A stretch of DNA of 64,000 bases from CAWDYA01 sp963806495 (GTDB lineage Bacteria > Acidobacteriota > Polarisedimenticolia > JACPZX01 > DASXTC01). Positions 9,110-17,527 of the stretch are shown in pieces (within the stretch, counting starts at the first letter, position 1; every line of letters starts with the position of its first letter). The stretch lies in NCBI GenBank assembly GCA_963806495.1, contig CAWDYA010000009.1, positions 62,001-126,000 of the forward strand, in the 5' to 3' direction. The notes under the pieces are model-generated. The model saw only the letters and a program-made list of their open reading frames with translations, did not search any database and was not told the DNA's origin. The position numbers and the translations under genes were made by a program.

Positions 9110-10766
9110 ATGACATCAGCCATCACGAGAATCCTCCGCGCCGGCGGCCGTCATCGTCACCCTCGTGGCCTCCCTGCTCTGCGCATGGAGCCCGGCCGCG
9201 GCCGGGCAGCAGGCGCCGCAGCCGTCCGCCCCCGCAGGCGGACCGGCCCCGGCGGCGGCACAGACTGCGGAGCCGGCCGGTACGGATGCCGGCACCGGGC
9301 CCGCCGAGGACTCTCCACGCGTCTCGCTGCAGCATTATCTGGACCTGTGCCGCGACGGGGAGTACGGCCGCGCGGCGCGCTACCTCGACATTCCGGCGGA
9401 CGAACAGGACAGGGCACCGAGCCTCGCGCGCAGGCTGAAGGCGGTGCTCGAATCGGCACATCTGGTTCGATCTCGATTCCGTCTCGGGCCGCCGGACGGC
9501 GACCCGAACGACGGTCTCCCTCCCGGCACCGACCAGCTCGGCACGATCCCGGGCGGGAGCGGGAATCCCGCGGAGCCGGTACGGTTCGTCCGTCACGAAA
9601 CGCCCGACGGGGCCATCTGGAATTTCTCACGGGCGACGGTGGAGAGGATCGATGGCTGGTACTATCGTCTCGAGAACCGCTGGGCGCTGGAATACCTCCC
9701 CGCGCCGCTGCTGCGCCCGGGACCGAAGGACCTGCTCTGGTGGCAGTGGGCGGCCCTGCCCCTTCTGCTGCTCATCGCCTGGGGCATCGGCCGGCTGCTG
9801 AGCTCGATCACCCAGTCGATCCTGAAGCGACTGGCCCTGCGCACCCGATCCCACTGGGACGACCTGATCGTGGATCGCATCGTCGGCCCGCTCACGCTCG
9901 CCTGGATGCTCTTCGGGACGTATCTCCTGGTGCCGTGGCTCGATCTGTACGAGCCGGCCGAGGTGTTCGTCAACCAGACGCTGCGCGTGGGCGTCTTCCT
10001 CGTCTTCTTCTGGTCGATGCTGCGCACCGCCGACATCCTCGGCCGGATGATCACAACGTCACCTCGCACCACCGACCTGCCCGCGCTGCGCTCCCTCGTG
10101 CCCCTCGGAGTGCGCAGCGTGAAAGTCGCCATCATCGCGATGGGCGCAATCGCGGTCATCTCCGACCTCGGTTATCCGGTCACCAGCCTGCTCGCCGGAC
10201 TGAGCATCGGCGGACTCGCCCTGGCGCTCGCCGCCCAGAAGACGGGCGAGAACATCTTCGGGGCGTTCTCGCTCGGCGTGGACCAGCCGTTTCGTGAGGG
10301 TGACTTCGTGAAGATCGAGGACTTTGTGGGAACCGTGGAGACAGTGGGACTGCGATCGACGCGGTTCCGGACGCTCGACCGTACCCTGATCAGCATCCCG
10401 AACGGCAAGCTGGCCGACATGCGTCTCGAGTCGTTCACGGCACGCGACCGACTGCGTCTCGCCTGTACCGTCGGGCTCGTGTACGGCACCACGGCGGCGC
10501 AGATGCGTCAGGTGCTCGACGGACTGGAGAAGGTCCTGAGGGACCACCCGAAAATCTGGCCGGACGCCATCGTCGTGCGATTCAAGGAGTTCGGTGCCTC
10601 GTCGATGGACATCGAGATCATGGCGTGGTTCCTGACCTCGGTGTGGAGCGAGTTCCAGCTCATCCGCCAGGAGGTGCTGCTGCAGTTCATGGAGGTGGTC
10701 GAGGGAGCCGGGACGTCGTTCGCCTTCCCGACCCGGACGGTGCATCTGGTCAGGGACGACGACTGA
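9110..10766 (+). CDS. MscS-family mechanosensitive ion channel with exported N-terminal domain (apparent frameshift in the signal peptide)
   Basis: The channel frame covers an N-terminal periplasmic region of about 170 residues, four or so membrane spans, the pore helix region GLSIGGLALALAAQKTGENI and the beta domain FREGDFVKIEDFVGTVETVG, then the MscS C-terminal domain ending at 10766. It would release solutes on hypo-osmotic shock. Start choice is awkward: the channel frame has only a GTG at 9165 without a ribosome site. The ATG at 9110 has GAGG upstream and encodes MTSAITRILRA. Skipping one base near 9141-9147 joins this to AAVIVTLVASLLCAWSPAAA, a textbook signal peptide, so I place the start at 9110 and infer a 1-base error. 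It ends 17 bp inside the convergent otsA gene. Confidence 0.8.
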
Positions 10767-13071
10767 GGAGGAGGCTCAGACCTCGTCCGGCTTGCCGCGG
10801 CCCGGATTCGGAGGCGCCGGCCCTCAACGAGGCCGCCTTTGTCTTGCCGGCAGCCGGGTCGCGGATGACACGTGGCGCGGTGCGCTTCCGCTGCGACGCT
10901 TCCCCTCGTGCCGAGGCGGCGCGCGAGAGCAGCTCGCGGAGCTGCTCGGGGGAGGCGACGCGGTAGCGTGCCGCCGTCACCCCGGAACCGACCTTGATCG
11001 ACCAGACATCGTCGCCGGCCGCCCTGAACATGTCCTCGTCGGTTCGATCGTCGCCGGCCATGATGATCAGATCCGACTCGGCGACCCTCCGTTGCAGGGC
11101 CCGGTACGCCCACCCCTTGTCGATCCCCTGCGTGTTCGCCTCCACCACGCACGCGCCGCGGATCACCCTGACGGGACGGTTGGCGAAGTACTCGGTGAGA
11201 TGATGCGCCAGCTCCCGGCCCTGACGCAGACCGAGACCGGGCTCGGCCCTGCGGTAGTGCCAGGCGAGGCCGGCCTGCTTGCGCTCGATGAACGAGCCGG
11301 GGGTCCTGTCGACGTAGCTGCGCATCGTCTCCTCGACGACCGGGAACCAGGAGCGATCGAGGCCCGGAGCCAGCTCCTCCCAGGCGCGCGCTCCCGCGGG
11401 CCTGTGGAGGAATCCGTGCTCGGCCACGAGGTGGATAGGGATCTCTCCGAACCATGCCTCGAGGGTGTCCCTGTCCCGCCCGCTGATCATGACGACGTTG
11501 GCGCCCGAGGAATGCAGTCGACGCAGCAGGCCGATCAGCTCGGCGTCCGGGCAGGCGGAGTGCGGCTCCATCTCGAATCCCTTGAGCGTCCCGTCGTAGC
11601 CCAGCACCACCATCGGCGTGCCGGCCTTCGCGAACCGGCGGCAGAGATCCGCGGTCCATTGATCCGAGGTGACCTCCACGTCCCGCTTCGTCCTCTCGGC
11701 GATCCCCTTCAGGTCGTCGAGGAAGCTCTGCGCCCAGTGCCGAGCGTCGTAGGCCAGCACGCGGCCGCGCAGGGAGGACATCCTGCGGTGCCGTTCGTCG
11801 GGGTCCATGCGCAGGGCACGGTCCAGCGCACGGGCCGTCCCCTCGAGATCCCACGGGTTCACGACCAGCGCTTCGCCCAGCTCGGACGCCGCCCCGGCGA
11901 ACTCGCTCAGGACCAGCACGCCGTCCTCGTCCGTGCGGCTGGCGATGAACTCCTTGGCGACGAGGTTCATCCCGTCGCGCAGCGGCGTGACCACGGCGAC
12001 ATCGGCGAGACGGTACAACGCCACGAGCTCGTCGGGAGGCACGCTGCGGTGCATGTAGTGCACGGGCATCGTCCCCATGTCGCTGAACTCCCCGTTGATC
12101 TCCCCCACCTGCTGCTCGACCTGCGCCTTGAGGTGGCGGTACTGGTCGATCGTCCCGCGCGACGGAACCGCGAGCTGCAGGAACACCGCCTGCTTGCGCC
12201 AGGCGGGCGTCCTGGACAGGAGGCGGCGCCACGCCTCGAGACGCAGCGGAATCCCCTTGCTGTAGTCCAGGCGGTCGACGCCGAGCAGCACCTTCCGCCC
12301 GGCCACACGCTTGCGCCAGGTGGACAGTCGCCGCTCCGCCTCGGGCGAGCCGGCCCGCTCGACGAACCCCTCCGCGTCCACCCCGAGCGGGTACGCCCTG
12401 ACATGGCAGCGGCCCCCGTCGCGCTCCACCGAGTCGAGGTCGAACGGTCTGCCGAGGAACCGCCTGTACGCGGTGGTCAGATGCCTGACGTAGTCGTAGG
12501 TGTGCAGGCCAATCAGGTCGGCGCCCAGCAGCCCCTCGAGAATGATCTCCGCCACCGGGAGCACCCGGAAAACCTCGGACGACGGGACCGGGATGTGCAG
12601 GAAGAACCCGATGGTGACGTCCGGCCTCAGCTGGCGGATCATCGTCGGCATGAGCATCAGGTGGTAGTCGTGGATCCAGATCCTGTCGCCCGGCCGGGCG
12701 TGCTGCGCCACCACCTCGGCGAACTGGCGGTTGACGTCGCGGTACGCCTCGAAATCATCCGGATCGTATTTGACCGATTCCAGAAAATAGTGAAAGAGCG
12801 GCCACAGCACCCCGTTGGAGAACCCCTCGTAGTGGCGCCGGGCACGATCGCGCGAGATGGCGACCGGCACGATGCGGTTCTTCCTCAGGGCGTCCCGCTT
12901 GAGGCCGCCGATCTCGCCGCCGGGGTTGCCGATCCAGAGGGAGTCCTTGGCTTCGTGCACGGGCCCGAGCCCCGCCACCAGCCCGCCCGAGCTCCGCGTC
13001 AGGACGGTTTCGCCGCCCTGGCGGCGGGCGGTGAACGGGAGCCGGTTGGAGACGAGGATCAATCTGCCCAT
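10750..13071 (-). CDS. otsA: Trehalose-6-phosphate synthase fused to a phosphatase-like HAD domain lacking the nucleophile
   Basis: 773 residues. The GT20 synthase half (about 1-470) keeps the UDP-glucose and glucose-6-phosphate residues seen in SSGGLVAGL, HDYHLMLMP, FFLHIPVPSSEVFR, GVDRLDYSKGIPLRLEAW and DGMNLVAKEF. The C-terminal HAD domain (about 480-720) has motif II (VVMISGR), the lysine motif (IERKQAGLAWHYR) and motif IV (GDDRTDEDMF). Its motif I reads LGYDGTL where the family has DxDGT: the catalytic aspartate is Gly491 (codon 11599-11601). The protein therefore makes trehalose-6-phosphate, but phosphatase activity is doubtful. A TATAAT lies 87-92 bp upstream of the start. The last 20-odd residues are poorly conserved. 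Confidence 0.9.
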   Translation of the reverse strand: MGRLILVSNRLPFTARRQGGETVLTRSSGGLVAGLGPVHEAKDSLWIGNPGGEIGGLKRDALRKNRIVPVAISRDRARRHYEGFSNGVLWPLFHYFLESVKYDPDDFEAYRDVNRQFAEVVAQHARPGDRIWIHDYHLMLMPTMIRQLRPDVTIGFFLHIPVPSSEVFRVLPVAEIILEGLLGADLIGLHTYDYVRHLTTAYRRFLGRPFDLDSVERDGGRCHVRAYPLGVDAEGFVERAGSPEAERRLSTWRKRVAGRKVLLGVDRLDYSKGIPLRLEAWRRLLSRTPAWRKQAVFLQLAVPSRGTIDQYRHLKAQVEQQVGEINGEFSDMGTMPVHYMHRSVPPDELVALYRLADVAVVTPLRDGMNLVAKEFIASRTDEDGVLVLSEFAGAASELGEALVVNPWDLEGTARALDRALRMDPDERHRRMSSLRGRVLAYDARHWAQSFLDDLKGIAERTKRDVEVTSDQWTADLCRRFAKAGTPMVVLGYDGTLKGFEMEPHSACPDAELIGLLRRLHSSGANVVMISGRDRDTLEAWFGEIPIHLVAEHGFLHRPAGARAWEELAPGLDRSWFPVVEETMRSYVDRTPGSFIERKQAGLAWHYRRAEPGLGLRQGRELAHHLTEYFANRPVRVIRGACVVEANTQGIDKGWAYRALQRRVAESDLIIMAGDDRTDEDMFRAAGDDVWSIKVGSGVTAARYRVASPEQLRELLSRAASARGEASQRKRTAPRVIRDPAAGKTKAASLRAGASESGPRQAGRGLSLLLSRRP

Positions 13072-13157
13072 GGACCGTGGTACCTCAGGTAGCCCGGAAC
13101 AGGGGCGCCTGCCCGGGTGGAACGCGGTAAGCGGGGTGTATTCCCTAAGACCGGTTT

Positions 13158-13163
13158 ATTATA
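13158..13163 (-). promoter_or_regulatory. Probable -10 box of the trehalose synthase gene
   Basis: A perfect TATAAT on the minus strand about 90 bases before the start codon at 13071. The -35 at the right distance is weak (ATTCCC); a TTGACC is too close (8 bases) to pair with it. Confidence 0.4.
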
Positions 13164-13223
13164 TCCCATTGGTCAAACGGGGAATTCCCGCCCGCGGCGG
13201 GGCCTCCCGGACCGCCCCGCCGC

Positions 13224-13252
13224 TTGACCCGGCCTGCGGGGATGGGTAGCAT
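13224..13252 (+). promoter_or_regulatory. Probable promoter of the ClC channel gene
   Basis: TTGACC (13224-13229), 17-base spacer, TAGCAT (13247-13252). It leaves a leader of about 120 bases before the GTG at 13382. The remaining bases of the 310-base divergent gap show no coding potential or clear structure. Confidence 0.4.
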
Positions 13253-13381
13253 CCCTGAGCCAACCTTCTCCCGCAATTCGCATCAGGCGGAGCCGCGGCA
13301 ACGCCAGGAGGATCCTCTGCATACCGGAACGCAACGATCGGGCGTCCACCCGGCTCGCCGGGATGGGGAGGTGCGCCACCG

Positions 13382-15232
13382 GTGAGGCGTCCTCCCCTCA
13401 GCTTCAACTGGGCCACCAGACCGTTCGGGATCTTCCGGGATCCGAACATGGGGCGGCGAGGGCGATGGATCCTCTACAGCGCCCTGATCGGCATCGTCTC
13501 CGGAATCGGCGCCATCCTGTTCGATCTGGCCTTCCGGCTGTGCCAGTGGCTGATGCTCGAGAAGATCGGTCACTTCCTGCCGCCCGCCAGCGGTGGCGAG
13601 GGCGGCCCCGGCTACGCTCCGCTGATACCGTGGCTCCTGCCGGTGTCGCTGCTGATCGGCGGCCTGCTCTCCGGCGCCCTGGTGTTCGGCTTCGCCCCGG
13701 AGGCCGAAGGGCACGGCACCGACGCCGTCGTCAAGAGCTTCCACCACCTGCTGGGAAAAATCCGCCGCCGGGTGCCGTTCATCAAGGCGGTCGCATCGGC
13801 CATCACGATAGGCTCCGGCGGGTCGGGCGGCCGCGAGGGCCCGATCGCGCAGATCGGCGCCGGCTTCGGCTCGTTCCTGGCGGATGTCGTCGGGCTGCGC
13901 AACGAGGACCGCCGGATCATGATGATGGCGGGCGTGGCCGGCGGGATCGGGAGCATCTTCCGCGCGCCCCTCGGTGCGACGTTCTTCGCCGCCGAGGTCC
14001 TGTACACCGAGCCCGAGTTCGAGTACGAGGTGCTGCTGCCGGGCCTGATCTCCTCCATCGTCGGTTTCTCGATCTACTGCTCGTACGCCGGCTGGGGCCT
14101 GCTGTTCCGGGTTCCGCCGGTGACCTTCCACGAGCCGCGTCATCTGCTGCTGTACACGCTGCTCGGGGTGTTCTGCGCGATGGTCGGCGCGATCTACCCG
14201 AAGATCTTCTACGGGATCCGTGACTATTTCTTCCACCCCCTGCCCATACCCACCTGGACCAAGCCGGGGCTCGGCGGGCTGCTCCTGGGGCTCATCGCGG
14301 TCTTCTTCCCCCAGTCGCTCGGGATGGGATACGGCTACACGCAGCAGGCGATCGACGGCCGCTTCACGATCACCTTTCTGCTGGTGTTCGCCCTGGTGAA
14401 GATCGTGGCCACGTCGCTGACGATCTCCAGCGGCGGCAGCGGCGGCGTGTTCGGCCCGTCGCTCGTGATCGGCGGCGCCCTCGGCGCCGCGTTCGGCCAG
14501 GCGGCCAACCAGTTCCTGCCGGGAATCGCCCCACCTGCCGCCGCCTGTATCATGGTCGGGATGGGCGGCTTTTTCGCGGGGGTCGCCAAGGTGCCCTTCG
14601 CCTCGGTCATCATGGTGATGGAGATGACCGGGTCCTACGGGCTGCTGGTGCCCTCTCTGCTCGTTGCCGCGATCGCGTACCTCGCGCTGCCTCCCGGCAT
14701 CAAGCTCTACGAGAACCAGGTCACCAGCCGGGTCGACTCGCCGGCACACCTCGGATCGTTCGCCGTGGATGTGCTGAAGACATCCCGCATCCGCGACAGC
14801 TGGGAGCCGCAGCCCACCGCGGTGCTCTCGGTGCAGGGCGACGCCTCGCTGCCGTCACTCGTCCAGATGGCGGCACGCAGCGCCCAGAACCTCTTCCCCG
14901 TCACCGACGCCGCTGGACGTCTCATCGGCGAGCTGTCAATCGAGGACGTCCGGCGCGCCCTCCTGTCCGAAGCGCCTCCCGAGCTGGTGGTGGCCGTCGA
15001 CCTCATGCGGCCGGCGGTGGGCCCGCTCCGGGTGGACGACAACCTGGCGACCGCCGCCGCGCTGCTGGCGGGCCGCCAGACCGACGCCGTCATCGTCGTC
15101 ACCAGCGCCGAATCGCCCGAGGTGCTGGGGGTCTTCAGCCGGCGGGACCTGATCGTCGCCTACGGCCGGAAGATGGAGAGGATCCGGAAGGACTCGGACA
15201 TGGAGAGCATCCCCGACATCGAGGTTCCCTGA
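13382..15232 (+). CDS. ClC-family chloride channel/antiporter with two C-terminal CBS domains
   Basis: 616 residues, GTG start with GGGGAGG nine bases upstream. The anion-selectivity motif GSGGSGGREGPIAQIGAGFGS contains the gating glutamate in GREGP, and the later GGSGGVFGPSLVIGG motif supplies the GxFxP segment. About ten membrane helices lie in residues 30-440. Residues about 460-600 form a CBS pair (LFPVTDAAGRLIGELSIEDV and the VLGVFSRRDLIVAY end) that usually binds adenine nucleotides to gate the channel. The gene stands alone; whether it exchanges protons or only conducts chloride cannot be decided here. Confidence 0.9.
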   Translation: MRRPPLSFNWATRPFGIFRDPNMGRRGRWILYSALIGIVSGIGAILFDLAFRLCQWLMLEKIGHFLPPASGGEGGPGYAPLIPWLLPVSLLIGGLLSGALVFGFAPEAEGHGTDAVVKSFHHLLGKIRRRVPFIKAVASAITIGSGGSGGREGPIAQIGAGFGSFLADVVGLRNEDRRIMMMAGVAGGIGSIFRAPLGATFFAAEVLYTEPEFEYEVLLPGLISSIVGFSIYCSYAGWGLLFRVPPVTFHEPRHLLLYTLLGVFCAMVGAIYPKIFYGIRDYFFHPLPIPTWTKPGLGGLLLGLIAVFFPQSLGMGYGYTQQAIDGRFTITFLLVFALVKIVATSLTISSGGSGGVFGPSLVIGGALGAAFGQAANQFLPGIAPPAAACIMVGMGGFFAGVAKVPFASVIMVMEMTGSYGLLVPSLLVAAIAYLALPPGIKLYENQVTSRVDSPAHLGSFAVDVLKTSRIRDSWEPQPTAVLSVQGDASLPSLVQMAARSAQNLFPVTDAAGRLIGELSIEDVRRALLSEAPPELVVAVDLMRPAVGPLRVDDNLATAAALLAGRQTDAVIVVTSAESPEVLGVFSRRDLIVAYGRKMERIRKDSDMESIPDIEVP

Positions 15233-15339
15233 GAAGCTGCCCGACCGGAGTGTGCCCGCGGTCCGGGCCACCAATCCATGCAGAAATTGAGCTCGCGCTC
15301 CAGCCAGTCCGAGGCGGGCGCATCGTTGTCGGGCAGTTA

Positions 15340-15373
15340 TAAAAAAGGAAAAGGGGGTCCTTTCGGACCCCCT
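15340..15373 (-). terminator. Intrinsic terminator of the candidate small RNA
   Basis: On the minus strand a GGGGGTCC/GGACCCCC stem (plus-strand arms 15353-15360 and 15365-15372, 9 bp with the flanking A-T) closes a GAAA tetraloop and is followed by CTTTTCCTTTTTTAT. The T-rich tail exists only on the minus strand, so it terminates leftward transcription and not the ClC gene. Confidence 0.85.
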
Positions 15374-15648
15374 CGCTTAATCCGGAGCCACCGTCGGGTG
15401 CGGTGGGATGTTTTGTTGAAGCGCCACTGATCCTCGTCTGCGGGTTGAGGATGCCTTGAGTTTGGGAGCGAGCGGCGGCTCCGGTTGAGTCTGAAAGCCG
15501 AGGCGTGATGGCTGAGCCGTTCCGTCGAGCGCCGTCCCCGCTCCGTCGTCCCTTCCCGGCTGCCCCGCTGCTGCTGGGTCGGTACCCGGTTTCAGGAACT
15601 TCGTTCGTGGCCCGGCTTCAGTGCCATCACGCCTAGCTCACAATCTGC
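15341..15648 (-). ncRNA. Candidate sigma54-dependent structured small RNA, about 305 nt
   Basis: A 590-base gap between the ClC and glrR-like genes holds no credible reading frame but shows a transcription unit on the minus strand. A sigma54 promoter at 15659-15675 predicts +1 near 15648, and an intrinsic terminator ends the unit near 15343. In between are two long-range helices: 12 perfect base pairs between 15623-15634 and 15501-15512 (AGGCGTGATGGC with GCCATCACGCCT), and 8 perfect pairs between 15477-15484 and 15382-15389. Local hairpins occur at 15430-15452 and 15388-15406; the latter shares two bases with the second helix, so the folds may alternate. I see no tmRNA, RNase P, SRP or 6S signature. 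The neighbouring divergent gene is a GlrR-type sigma54 activator, as with enterobacterial GlmY. Target unknown. Confidence 0.65.
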
Positions 15649-15658
15649 ATCGGCTTCA

Positions 15659-15675
15659 TGCAACCTGCTTGCCAA
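15659..15675 (-). promoter_or_regulatory. Sigma54 (-24/-12) promoter reading into the small RNA
   Basis: TTGGCAAGCAGGTTGCA on the minus strand matches the consensus YTGGCACGRNNNTTGCW at all but two positions, with the invariant GG and GC doublets exactly 11 bases apart. It faces away from glrR, toward the structured region ending at 15340. Confidence 0.7.
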
Positions 15676-15785
15676 CCTTGGCCCAAAACCGTGATGAGAC
15701 GTACTGTGCCGCAACGGCTTTCCGGTCGAAAGATTCCACACGCCTCGGGGCGTCCAGTATTCCACGAATGCATGTCAGGAATTCA

Positions 15786-15814
15786 TTGACACCTCCTGTC
15801 CAGGTTCCTAGACT
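15786..15814 (+). promoter_or_regulatory. Promoter of the glrR-like gene, implying a leaderless message
   Basis: TTGACA (15786-15791), 17-base spacer, TAGACT (15809-15814), then seven bases to the ATG at 15822. No ribosome binding site is present. TGTC-N11-GACA (15773-15791) and TGTC-N10-GACT (15797-15814), resembling the enterobacterial GlrR half-site pattern, overlap this promoter and sit about 125-166 bases upstream of the small RNA start. Confidence 0.55.
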
Positions 15815-15821
15815 TACCCGC

Positions 15822-17279
15822 ATGTCGGCCAGCGTACCGAAGTCGATCCTGATCGTGGACGACGACAAGGACCTCCGCTCAATCCTCGGAGACATCCTGG
15901 CCGACGAGGGATTCCGCATCGCCCTCGCCGAGTCGAGCGAGGCCGCGCTCGACCGTCTCGAGAGCCAGGAGTTCAACCTCCTGCTCACCGACCTCAAGAT
16001 GCCGGGGATGGACGGCCACGAGCTCTTCAAGGAGTGCTCGCGCCGGTGGCCGAATCTGCCGGTCGTGATCCTGACGGCGCACGGCACGGTCGACGAGGCG
16101 CTCGAGATGATCCGGCAGGGCGCGTACGACTACATCGCCAAGCCGTACAACACCCAGGACCTGCTGATGCGGATCAGCCGCGCCCTCGAGCGCGAGGAGC
16201 TCATGGCGGAGAACCTCGCGCTCAAGAAGCAGCTCGACATCGCGAAGGAGTACGTCTTCGGTGACGAGCCGGCAATCCAGGATGTGCTGGCCCGGATCGA
16301 CGCGGTGGCGGCCACCGATTTCTCCGTGGTGCTGATGGGCGAGAGCGGCACCGGCAAGGAGGTCCTGGCCCGTGAGGTCCATCGCCGCAGCGGGCGTGCC
16401 TCCGCGCCGTTCGTCCCGGTCAACTGCGGCGCCATTCCGCGCGAGCTCTTCGAGAGCGAGCTGTTCGGCCATGTGAAGGGAGCGTTCACGGGCGCCTCGG
16501 CCGAGCGCAAGGGGCTGTTCGAGGAGGCCTCGTCCGGGACTCTCTTCCTCGACGAGATCAGCGAGATCGCCTCCGAGCACCAGGTCAAGCTCCTGAGAGC
16601 AATCCAGGAAGGGGAGATCAAGCGGGTCGGCGACAACGTGCAGCGCAAGATCGACGTGCGGATCATCGCCGCGACGAACCGCGATCTGCTGGCCATGACG
16701 AAGACAGGCACCTTCCGCGAGGACCTGTACTACCGGATCAGCGTGATGCCGATCGTGGTTCCCCCGCTCCGGGAGCGCAAAGGCGACATCCTGCCGCTGG
16801 CGTTCCACTTCCTGGAACGTGGCCGGCTCCAGACCGGCCGCGGAGTCACCGGCTTCTCGCGCGGCGCCATCGACAAGCTGCTCGCCTACCCGTGGCCGGG
16901 GAACATCCGCGAGCTGGAGAACAAGATCAAGCAGTCGCTCATCATGTGCTCCGGCGAGGTGATCGGCGTGGACGATCTCCTGCTCGAGGAGAGACGGCCC
17001 GTCCCGTCCCATCCGGGCCGTTCCGCGTCCGGACCGCCCGCCGATGGCGACGGGCGCGGGCGGCGGCCGGAATCGGCGGCGCACTCCGCTCAACGCCTGA
17101 CGCTCGGTGATGCCCGGCGGGAGTTCGAGAAGGCCTACCTGGTGGAGGTCCTCAGGCGCACGCGGGGCAACGCGAGCGAGGCGGCCCGGGAGGCGGGCAA
17201 GCATCGCAGCGAGTTCTACACGCTCCTCAAGAAACACGGGCTCGCGCCGGCCGACTTCCGTGAGGACTCCGGCTCGTAG
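15822..17279 (+). CDS. glrR: GlrR-like sigma54-dependent response regulator
   Basis: 485 residues. An N-terminal receiver domain (about 5-120) has the acidic pair in VDDD, phosphoacceptor Asp57 in LLLTDLKMPGMDG and the conserved Lys in AKPYN. The AAA+ domain has Walker A GESGTGKE near residue 175, the sigma54-contacting GAFTGA loop, Walker B LFLDEI and the arginine region. The Fis-type HTH at the C-terminus, GNASEAAREAGKHRSEFY followed by TLLKKHGLAPADF, is strikingly like the end of E. coli GlrR. A linker of about 35 disordered residues precedes it. It activates sigma54 promoters by ATP hydrolysis when phosphorylated. It converges on the lipoprotein and kinase genes that complete the module. 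Confidence 0.85.
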   Translation: MSASVPKSILIVDDDKDLRSILGDILADEGFRIALAESSEAALDRLESQEFNLLLTDLKMPGMDGHELFKECSRRWPNLPVVILTAHGTVDEALEMIRQGAYDYIAKPYNTQDLLMRISRALEREELMAENLALKKQLDIAKEYVFGDEPAIQDVLARIDAVAATDFSVVLMGESGTGKEVLAREVHRRSGRASAPFVPVNCGAIPRELFESELFGHVKGAFTGASAERKGLFEEASSGTLFLDEISEIASEHQVKLLRAIQEGEIKRVGDNVQRKIDVRIIAATNRDLLAMTKTGTFREDLYYRISVMPIVVPPLRERKGDILPLAFHFLERGRLQTGRGVTGFSRGAIDKLLAYPWPGNIRELENKIKQSLIMCSGEVIGVDDLLLEERRPVPSHPGRSASGPPADGDGRGRRPESAAHSAQRLTLGDARREFEKAYLVEVLRRTRGNASEAAREAGKHRSEFYTLLKKHGLAPADFREDSGS

Positions 17280-17432
17280 CGCCGCCCCTCTACCTCGCAA
17301 ACGCGCCCCTGCCCGCACCCGCGGGTGCCCGTCGAAGGCGTGCCGGCGACCCGGCGAACGGACCCACCCGAGGGACCTCTCGGACCGAGCCGGTTGCCGC
17401 GCCGGGCGCGGCGGCGAGGGAGAGGGAGGTGG

Positions 17433-17454
17433 GCGCGCCGCTCGGGCGGCGCGC
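17433..17454. terminator. GC-rich hairpin between convergent glrR and lipoprotein genes
   Basis: GCGCGCCGC (17433-17441), loop TCGG, GCGGCGCGC (17446-17454): a perfect 9-bp stem in the 248-base convergent gap, with GGTG/CACC flanks able to extend it. There is no T-run on either side, so it may act as a pause or Rho-assisted site rather than a classical terminator. The rest of the gap is G-rich and featureless. Confidence 0.35.
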
Positions 17455-17527
17455 AACACCGACCCGAGGGGGGTCGCGGTCGCAGGGGAGTGGGAGAGGG
17501 TTTGCCCGCGGGCGCGGGGGCGACGGA

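Noticed and set aside
15341..15648. Identity of the structured RNA as tmRNA, 6S, RNase P or SRP RNA
   Set aside because: No tRNA-like ends or tag codons, no RNase P core motif, no SRP loop, and the helices do not form one 6S-like rod covering the whole length.
15656..16087. Minus-strand frame of 143 codons opposite the start of glrR
   Set aside because: It mostly mirrors the receiver-domain coding sequence; no ribosome site and no recognisable fold. Only its last 45 codons lie outside glrR.
17433..17454. Classical intrinsic terminator between glrR and the lipoprotein gene
   Set aside because: The stem is strong but neither strand has a following T-run; kept only as a possible pause site.
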